A stretch of 64,000 nt of DNA. Source: Ceratobasidium sp. AG-K. Taxonomy: Eukaryota; Basidiomycota; Agaricomycetes; Cantharellales; Ceratobasidiaceae. Shown here piece by piece: positions 56,004-64,000 of this stretch. How positions within the stretch are numbered: the stretch's first letter is position 1; each line of letters opens with the position of its first letter. Where the stretch lies: NCBI GenBank assembly GCA_037039685.1, contig JAWNGF010000001.1:9672001-9736000 (forward strand), given 5' to 3'. The notes under the pieces were generated by a model. That model had not been told where the DNA came from, ran no database searches, and saw only the letters and a program-made list of their open reading frames with translations. The position numbers were made by a program, and so were the translations under genes.

Positions 56004-59000
56004 TCACCACAGCGCCCTGCCCTTGCCTTTTCCCTCCCAGGCAATCATCGCTCTATGCTCAATGAACGCTGCAACCACACCCTCACGCTCCTTTTCACTC
56101 GACGTCTTCGCAGCCACAATCCCTTCGGCGTAGCGCGTCGCGACTCGTTCTTTACCCACTCGCTTATGAAACAGCGACTGCACATCCTTCACCGTACCTT
56201 CCAGGGGCATTGACACGAATTGTAGTACGCCAGTGAGAGGCTTGGTCGTGGCGCTCAGGGCTAGATGGCTATTAGCTTCCTGGACAATTATTTCAACAAG
56301 ATTTGACTCACTTCCTCTCCCCACTCCTGCAGCAGCACCAAGAATACCCTACGATGAAAATTTAGCCGTGCTAAACCTCTAAAATGCACTCGTATACCTT
56401 TTCTTTGTACCCTTTTATTGGCTCCTGGATGAGGTCGTTCACACCATCATATGCGCCAAAAAGCAAACTCTGACTTCTATGAGTAATGGAACTGGGGTAT
56501 CAGAAATGCCACGTACCTTTGTCCCCTCGAGTAGGCCAGATCCCACACCCTTGACCTTTTTCCGCTCTCGCACCTCTCCGCCCACAAGTTTAGGGATATT
56601 CGCAAAACCTTGGGCGGCGCCTTGTAATGTGCTCTGGGCACCTATTTTAGCCACTGTGTAAGCATACAGATAACAGTGAGAAGACGAAAACTTACCCAAC
56701 GTGCCAGCAAGCAACATCTGAGCGACTCCTTTATCAGGTCTCGTGGGCAACTTGGCGACACCACGCCCAAAGTCGTTTAGGACCTTCATGGCAGGAGGAA
56801 TCGTCCCAGTCAACGGGTTCGAAGCCTCTACGTGTGGATCGTATTCTCTAGAACCTATGCGCATACACTCAGAATCCAGGGGTGCTGAGGAAGACAGACT
56901 CAACATACGATGTAGTTGCAGTTTCATTTATATCGATATACCCTCCTTCTGCGAGTACCTGTGCAGCAAACGCGCTCAAATGTAGCTTGTATGTGAGAGA
57001 GTGCCATACTGCAACTCGGTCAGGGCACAGGTTACACCTAAATCCTCAACAAATTAGAAGAAATATTACCACCGAGCTCACATACCTCATATTGAGTAAT
57101 GGCATATGCCGATGAAAAGACTCGACACCATTCTTCGTCCCGTCCTATACATCTATTGTTATTATGCCCAACCTCCCAGCCAATGCCGACGCTCACCTCA
57201 CGACAAATCATATCTCCAATCACCTGCGCAGCATCCATTGACCTCGGAGATAAAGCAATCCTCAACGCAGACGCAAATGCCTCGGCTGTCAGCTTTTTCG
57301 AATTTAGCGGAGGAGGACCGGCACCTCGGCGAGCGATCTGAGCGGCCCACCATGGCTGCATGGCGTATTTCAGTCTCAATTGTAACAGTTCGAGTAGGCC
57401 ATGGTTGCATACCTGATCCCCGAAAAATGGTACGATGATCGTCGGCCTGCCATACTTGAGTCCAATTGCCGTCGTACCAGCTCCTCCATGATGGCACACC
57501 GCGGCGACGTGCTCGAATAACCAATCGTGTGGCGCGTTCTCGAGTGCAAATACGTGGGGTCCGGCGGACTTGATCAAGTCCGCATCGAGCCCACCCCATC
57601 CGGGGGATACTACGGCGCGTACACCTGCGATTGCTATTCCAGCGAGAATCGCGCCTGAGTTAGATTGATAGGTAAGCGCTGGGGAATGATTAATCGGTTC
57701 GAGAAACGGACGTACGAGTCATTTCTTGTGGGTTTTCTAATACGATCGAACCGAAGCTATCTCGCCCGCAAGTAAATATCTCAAAGCATCATGCCCAATA
57801 TAGCCAGGAATACTTGCCCAATATACACTGGTCGCTCCCCACCCTTCAGAAACTCGACTAAATCATCTGGCGGGCGGAAGCTCGTCGCCAAGTCCAAAAA
57901 GTAAAAGCCAACAACATCTGGTAATAATAACATCGTCAGGTTACGACCGAGCGCACAAATCTCAATTGAATTCCACATACCAATGTGCGACATCCAGTCT
58001 TTGGGCTTCTCCACCAATGCAGGCGAAAGACAGTAGGTCCATGGGACACAACAACGTTCAATAATTCCTACGGCCGACGCTGTCGAAAGATACCCCAAAC
58101 CAAGACGCTTCATGCGAAACTTATTGATCGTTCGACCAAGGCTTTACGGGTCCCGTGTTTAGTAGGAGTTAATTTTATGATCGGACACAGTCAGCTCACC
58201 CTTGCCAAGTCATCATGTCCACTAAGCCGTACGAGTAGTAATTAGCCATTCTCGGTTCGGTCGTTTCACTCTGCTTGATATTGACTAAAGGATGAGGGAA
58301 TGAGGCGGTGGGGCACCACGGCATTGCTGTGAATCCGAAGATTAACGATCATGGCATGAAATATAAACTTCGGTTTATCACTTACTAAAGGATAGTAGTA
58401 GTGGAATTCCGAGTGCCTCTGCACAGTGTATATGCGCAAAGGTAGGTGGGTTGGAAATAATAGCATCTGCCGCAAAGCCGGGCTCTCCCTCTGAGCCTGG
58501 GTCCGGCGCAAAACAGGAAAGAAAGCATCCTTCCAAGATCTATCAAGGCGATCTTGAGCAGATATTCCACCGATTAACACTCTACACACCTCGGCGACCA
58601 TCTTCTGCTTTTTAGATATGTCTCCATTTTTTAGGCTTTCAAGTCCTGGTATTAACCCCGGGTTCCGGACCATGTAGCTCATCAGCTCGTGTGGATCACC
58701 TCCGATATTGAAGAACAGGAGCCCGGCATCCTTGACAAGTTTGCGAAAAGTCTCATGGGTCGAGAGCCGGACAACGTGACCATACTGCTGGAGTTTCTGA
58801 CCCAAGGCAAGGTATGGTTGGACATCGCCTACCAAAAACGTTGTGAATATGCGTTTCAATTTGGGTTAATTGACATACCTCTACTTCCGACTATCATGAT
58901 GTTGATGCTCATTCTCGGTGCGTTTTGGAACCCTGTCTCGTCAATTCCAATCTCCTGTACAGGCTCGCCATAGTAATCGGGGAGTTGCTTGGACATTCTG

Positions 59001-59426
59001 CGGTTAAACATGATGTCGAGTCGACCGTCGTCTTGTATGGAGGTTTTGGCATCGAGGGTGGGGTACGCGGGGGCGGGGGGTAGATTATCCGACTGGACTA
59101 GTCGGATTGCTGGAGAGGTTTACTTTATCAGTCAGCTGTGTTTATCTAGATTTATGGTTTGAGATACCGACTTGGAGTCGAGTCGGACTGGAACGAAGAT
59201 CGATTCTCGGGCGAGAAATACTGTCCTCCCCGGCGCGCATCATAACTGCTGCGAGGAGAATAAAGGGGCAACGACGGGGGTTGGATCGTTGCTGTGCCAG
59301 GGACTCAAAGCTCTGGAAGGGATCACGAGCGTTCGATGCCGATGAAGAAGGCCCAGGCGCGTCGCTATACACGCTGTATTGTTTGGACGCCCGAGAGGAG
59401 CCTTGTTCTGGGTAATTCGGGTACAT
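56004..59426 (-). CDS. sterol 3-beta-glucosyltransferase-like UDP-glycosyltransferase, copy A
   Basis: Starts at ATG 59426 (MYPNYPEQG). A serine-rich N terminus leads to the GT28-type acceptor domain ([22 protein letters not shown]) and then the nucleotide-sugar domain ([42 protein letters not shown]). A C-terminal extension of several hundred residues follows ([40 protein letters not shown]), ending at 56004. The catalytic part resembles fungal UGT51/Atg26, which glucosylates ergosterol, but no PH or GRAM domain is seen. A one-base deletion near 59280 shifts the frame of the first exon relative to copy B. Membrane-lipid modification is inferred. Confidence 0.8.
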
Positions 59427-59897
59427 GTCGAAACCGACAAGATCAGCGTGGTGATAGATGATTGGGATCGGCAGATGCAGTTGAAAGCTTTATTGCCTCG
59501 AACCGATTAAATATAGCTCTTCAGTTCACAGCCCAGAGTCAATTTGCAAATACGCGCGTCGCGGACCCGCGCGCCATGAGCGACACATTGGTGGTCAACG
59601 CAAACGCTTATGTATATGATGGAGTTGTTGGAAACGGAATGAGTCACGGAAACTCGCAGGATTGATCGAGGCTTAAAGCCGGTCGAGGTTGGGAGGAAGG
59701 GTGACGACAGCCACGTGCATTATCCCCAATTTGACCAGGGTTCGCCAGACATCGTGATTACCAGCCGGCATTCGAGTGTGAATAAAGTCTAAACTGTCTA
59801 TTACGCCCCAAAAGCATGAGTACATAAAAATTACAAGTATAATATCTATAGTATATTTCTATCTCTATTCATTCGTTCAAAAGTAGCTTCCGATGCC
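59427..59897. other. spacer between glucosyltransferase copies
   Basis: No gene. It contains the promoter of copy A (CACGTG at 59712-59717) and the 3' flank of copy B. Confidence 0.4.
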
Positions 59898-62800
59898 TCA
59901 CGCCTGGGCCTTTTCCTTTCCTTTCCCCTTCTTCATATTCCACTTGTGCTCGAGGAACAGGGCCACAATCAGATCCTTTTGCTCACGACTCGCTCGCTTC
60001 GCGGCCAGGATTCCCTCGGTCACACGAACTATCGCCCGCTCCTTGTCGACTGAAGTGTGGAACCAAGAACGAACGCCATGGACTGTTCCTTCGAGTGGCA
60101 TAGAGACAAAGTTTAATGCGCCGGCGAGCGGTTTAGTCGTGGCACATACGGCTACATGCGCTATCAATCTGTGGCTCGTGCGTCTGAATGTCCTGAACTT
60201 ACCTCCAATGCCAAGTCCGGCGACTGCGCCGATTGGGCCCTACCAAATCACGTCAGTCACCAATTGCATGAAAAACTGGATCAAAATCCTACGTAATGCT
60301 TGTATCCTTTTATAGGCTCCCGGACTAGGTCGCCACCCCATCATAGCAGCCGAGGAACAAACTCTACATGTACAAAGTCAATAATCGTATCAGTATCAGG
60401 AACCCAAGACCACTCGCCTTGGTCCCCTGTGCAATCCCCGAACCGAGGCCCGTCACATTCTTCCGCTCACGCACATCAACGCCCATTAACTTAGGCGCAC
60501 TGGAAAATCCCTGCGCAGTACCCTTTAGCGTACTTTGTACCCCTACACACACTCGTCAGTCCAAGAAACATCCCAAAATGTTGATCCCACCTAAAGTACC
60601 GGCCGCCAATATCTGCCCCACGCCTTTTACAGGTCTAGTAGGCAGCTTGGCCACACCCCGACCGAGATTGTTCAAAACGTTCATAGCGGGCGCAACTGAC
60701 CCTGTGACTGGGTCAGTTGCGTCTATGTGCGGGTCATACTCTCGCGATCCTGCGCATCTGTTCAGTGATTTAGTCCAAGGCAAATTTGGATTGTCTTACG
60801 ATGCAACTGAAGTTTCTTGAAATTAAATTTGAGACTACCAGCTTCTACGAGCACTTGCGCCGCAAACGCGCTCAGCCGTAACTTGTATTTTGGGTAATAC
60901 CACACCGCCACTCTGCTGGGATCTAGGTCGCATCTTCGAATTAACATTTAGGTTAGTTCATGTCACAGGCTCTGATCGCAAATTAAACAGACCTCATATT
61001 GAGCAACGGCATATGCCGATGAAACGACTCGACACCGTTCTTCACTCCATCCTAGAACGCTCGTAAATCAACTGGTTGCCCACACGACGCCACTACTCAC
61101 CTCTTCACGTATCATTCTTCCCACCACCTGCGCCGAGTAAAACGCCTTGGAGGAAAGCGCGACCTGAAGCGCAGACGCGAATGCTTCGGCGGTAAGGTGT
61201 TTGGGGGATAGTGGCGGCGGACCTGCGCCACGACGGGCAATTTGAGTCGCCCACCACGGCTAAACGCCCCATCAGCTCCCCGATCAAAACTGCATCGGAG
61301 ATAGGCACCCACCTGGTCACCGAAAAACGGAACAATGATCGTCGGTTTACCGCATTTGAGCCCGATGGCAGTTGTTCCAGCCCCACCGTGATGGCACACG
61401 GCGCTAACATGCTCAAACAGCCAGTCGTGCGGGACGTTTCCGAGCGCAAAGACGTGTGGTCCGGCGGATTTGATAAGATCGGCGTCGAGACCTCCCCAAC
61501 CCGGCGAGACTATTGCGCGCACGCCAGCCATCCTTATTCCATCAAGGATAGCTCCTATAGAACAATTAATTAGGGAACAAGGATGTTCGAAATGGACTCA
61601 CTCGTCATTTCTTGCGGGTGCTCTAAAACAATCGATCCGAATCTAAGTACCAGTGTCAGCAAGTTGAAGACGCAACTAACATCCAGAGCCGTACCCAATA
61701 TACACCGGTGGTGGTCCAGCTCTCAGAAACTTGACAAGATCTTCAGGGGGTTGATAGTTTGTCGCCAAGTCCAAGAAGTAGAACCCAACGACATCTATTA
61801 TCACGACGTGTCAGTGTTGCGGCAAAGCCATATATCGTACGCACCGATATGTGACATCCAATCTTTGGGCTTTTCAACTAGTGCGGGGGATAAGCAATAC
61901 GTCCAAGGGATAGAGCATCGCTCGATGCAGCCCACAGCTGAAGCAGTTGTAAGATAGTCGAGTCCGAGCCGTTTCATTCGGAACTTGTTGATTGTACGAC
62001 CCAAACTTCACCAATGAATGTTAGTCGGAGTGCGAGCTCGATAGATTAAATTTAAATACCCCTGCCAAGTCATCAACTCCACTAGTCCATACGAATAATA
62101 GTTTGCCATTCGCAGCTCGGTGTTTTCACTTTGTTTAATATTGACGAGAGGGTGCGGGAACGAGGCGGTAGGGCACCATGGCATAGCTTCATCCTGTTAT
62201 CAGCTTCATCCGGACAAGGATGGTGGTAACTCACTAAATGATAAAAGCAACGGGATCCCAAGCGCCTCCGCGCAATGGATGTGCGCAAATGTGGGTGGGT
62301 TCGAGATGATCGCATCCGCGCGAATCCAGGTTCGTCTGGGGAGTCCGGATCCGGCGAGAAACACGAGAGAAAACATCCCTCGAGAATCTAAGCAGGTCGT
62401 CCTAGTTCTTAGCATGCTTCTCCACGGAACTGTTACTCGCTTACCTCGGCGACCATCTTTTGCTTCTTTGCAATATCCCCATTCCTCAGACTCTCAAACC
62501 CTGGTATCAGCCCCGGGTTCCGGACCATATAGCTCATCAGCTCATGCGGGTCGCCTCCAATGTTGAAGAATCGAAGCCCAGCGTCTTTGACGAGTTTACG
62601 AAAGGTCTCGTGAGTCGAGAGGCGCACCGTGTGGCCGTACTGTTTGAGTTTTTGACCGAGAGCCAGATACGGCTGAACATCACCTGAATCAAATAAGAAT
62701 GAAATTGGTCGCCTCGGAATACAATAGATCAAACTAACCTCGACTCCCGACGATCATAATGTTTATACTCATCGGGGGCGCATTCGCAAATCCGGTCTCA

Positions 62801-63289
62801 TCGATACTAGGTTCCTGGACCGGCTCGCCGTAAGATTGAGGGAATTGCTTAGACATCCTATATCCGTAAGCGACCTCTAAACGTCCGTCGTTCTGCATCG
62901 TAGTCTTGGCGTCGAGCTCAGAATAGCCTGGGACGGTGGGTAGATCCTTGTCGAGACGACTCGCTAAAAAGGTCGTTAGCCAGCGTCTACGCATGATATA
63001 TTAATTTATTGAACTTACCGAAACTAGCCGAGTCAGACTGAAATGACGGTCGACGGTTCGACGGCAAATACTGGCCTCCTTGCCAAGCATAATGTTCATC
63101 GTGAGGAGAGTAGAGTGGAGGCGGTGGGGGCCGTATAGTCGCTTGAGCCAATGATTCAAAACTCGGAGGTGATGGATAGTAGTATGTAGCGGCAGCTGAG
63201 GACGTAGAGGGTCCAGGCGTGTCGCTATAAATAGGATATGATGATGAGCCAGAGGAACCACGTCGAAGGTCGGGGTGTCTAGGGAACAT
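59898..63289 (-). CDS. sterol 3-beta-glucosyltransferase-like UDP-glycosyltransferase, copy B
   Basis: Starts at ATG 63289 ([18 protein letters not shown]) and ends at 59898 with more than ten short introns. Domain order is as in copy [17 protein letters not shown], then [31 protein letters not shown], then a long C-terminal region with [21 protein letters not shown], ending in a lysine-rich tail. In the exon around 62300-62345 the frame changes between DEPGF and ADAIISNPP, one base short relative to copy A. It is head-to-tail with copy A. Each copy thus has a different single-base lesion, so both may be functional if these are sequence errors. Confidence 0.8.
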
Positions 63290-63704
63290 TTTCACGACAG
63301 CGAAAGGGAGGCTGGGCTGCTGTGACTTGGCAAACGAAGGTTGTTGATATGTCTGCCATTGACGAGCTGTTAAATATACGCATAGCTGCGGGACGGGAAT
63401 TTCATACCACGCGCATAGCGTTCCGCTTTCCGCGCAACTGAGAACACGAACACAAGGCTGTGCCATTGACGGCACGCTGCGTCGCTACTTGCTTCTATTC
63501 ATTCTAAGCTCCAAAAACATGTCTCCGCCCTTCTCGCGTGCACGGACGGAGGTCCTCTAACGCACTGGTGGTGGTCGATCATAGGTTGGAGATCAAGTTC
63601 ATGTGATCACGTGACACTGGGCAATTATCCCAAACTATTCCGTAACGCTACAAAAATCCTCAAAAGTCAAATCTATCATTATCATGTGTTCATAAACGAA
63701 GGCC
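63290..63704. other. possible divergent promoter region
   Basis: Contains ATCACGTGAC (CACGTG at 63608-63613) between the start of copy B and a possible plus-strand gene. Confidence 0.35.
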
Positions 63705-63994
63705 ATGAGTGCAGACATTCCTGCGGAGCTTCAATTGAGATCTTTAGTATGTAGCAGCCAAAATAACGCACTTTTGTCTTTTAATCGTATGTACTAGTAC
63801 ACTCAAAGCGTCACAGACTGACGGAAGGCAATTGCTTGACCGATGCAGTAACTTCAGCGAGACCTCATTTAGCCCCTCGTGATCCAGAGCGCTCCGTACC
63901 GTCTCCATATCAGTTGCAGAGCGCCGGGACCAGCCAGCCAGCGGCCGAGAAGGACTCGAATGCCGTCGAGAAACGAGGGATAGTCGAAAGATAA
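63705..63994 (+). CDS. possible small gene, about 80 residues, unknown
   Basis: ATG 63705 gives MSADIPAELQLRSL. A GT-AG intron of about 40 bases ending at the TACTAG near 63796 joins an open exon of about 65 codons (LTEGNCLTDAVTSARPH) with TAA at 63992-63994. No domain is recognised, and the donor choice is uncertain. It could also be the 5' end of a gene whose splicing differs. Confidence 0.3.
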
Positions 63995-64000
63995 ATATTC

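Noticed and set aside
1..64000. tRNA, rRNA, CRISPR or bacterial-type operons
   Set aside because: No cloverleaf, rRNA core or spaced direct-repeat array was recognised, and the gene structure is clearly eukaryotic with spliceosomal introns.

Overview
This window looks like nuclear DNA of a filamentous basidiomycete. The genes are broken by many introns of about 45-70 bases. The families present (NACHT-WD40 STAND proteins, F-box proteins, Zn2Cys6 regulators, GH128 glucanases, sterol-glucosyltransferase-like proteins, a Tf1/sushi-type chromovirus) are ones that expand in Agaricomycetes. The overall flavour is that of Rhizoctonia/Cantharellales, but this assignment rests on family resemblance only.

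Layout. 1-7.6 kb: a complete but damaged Ty3/gypsy chromovirus on the minus strand (LTRs 148-599 and 6907-7358, 5-bp target duplication TGTTT). It sits inside an older coiled-coil reading frame and carries an unexplained third ORF between pol and the 3' LTR. 8.5-12.2 kb: an F-box-type gene plus a decayed copy of its 3' end. 12.7-14.8 kb: an MFS transporter. 15.4-20.3 kb: an intact seven-exon NACHT-WD40 gene (1502 aa by my splicing). 20.6-28.5 kb: a secreted FAD-linked oxidase (568 aa), a PI-PLC-like phosphodiesterase and a PLP-dependent group II decarboxylase. 30.3-40.4 kb: three tandem Zn2Cys6 regulator genes, the second with two zinc cysteines replaced by tyrosine. 41.4-45.2 kb: a tandem pair of GH128 glucanase genes, the first with a one-base deletion and the second intact (270 aa). 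45.2-48.1 kb: repeat-rich DNA with no convincing gene. 48.1-54.8 kb: a NACHT-WD40 remnant next to a second, nearly complete NACHT-WD40 gene carrying one frameshift. 55.1-63.3 kb: one remnant and two long copies of a sterol-glucosyltransferase-like gene. A possible small gene begins at 63.7 kb.

Main themes. Local duplication with decay of one partner recurs in the F-box, regulator, glucanase, NACHT-WD40 and glucosyltransferase families. Single-base frameshifts are frequent, so consensus errors in the assembly must be excluded before every broken copy is called a pseudogene. The NACHT-WD40 pair fits the fungal NLR-like non-self recognition repertoire. The oxidase, decarboxylase, transporter and regulators could be a small metabolite locus, but nothing in the sequence proves that they work together. 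The most unusual items are the retrotransposon's third ORF, its apparent self-priming and -1 frameshift signals, and GC-AG introns conserved between duplicates in two families.
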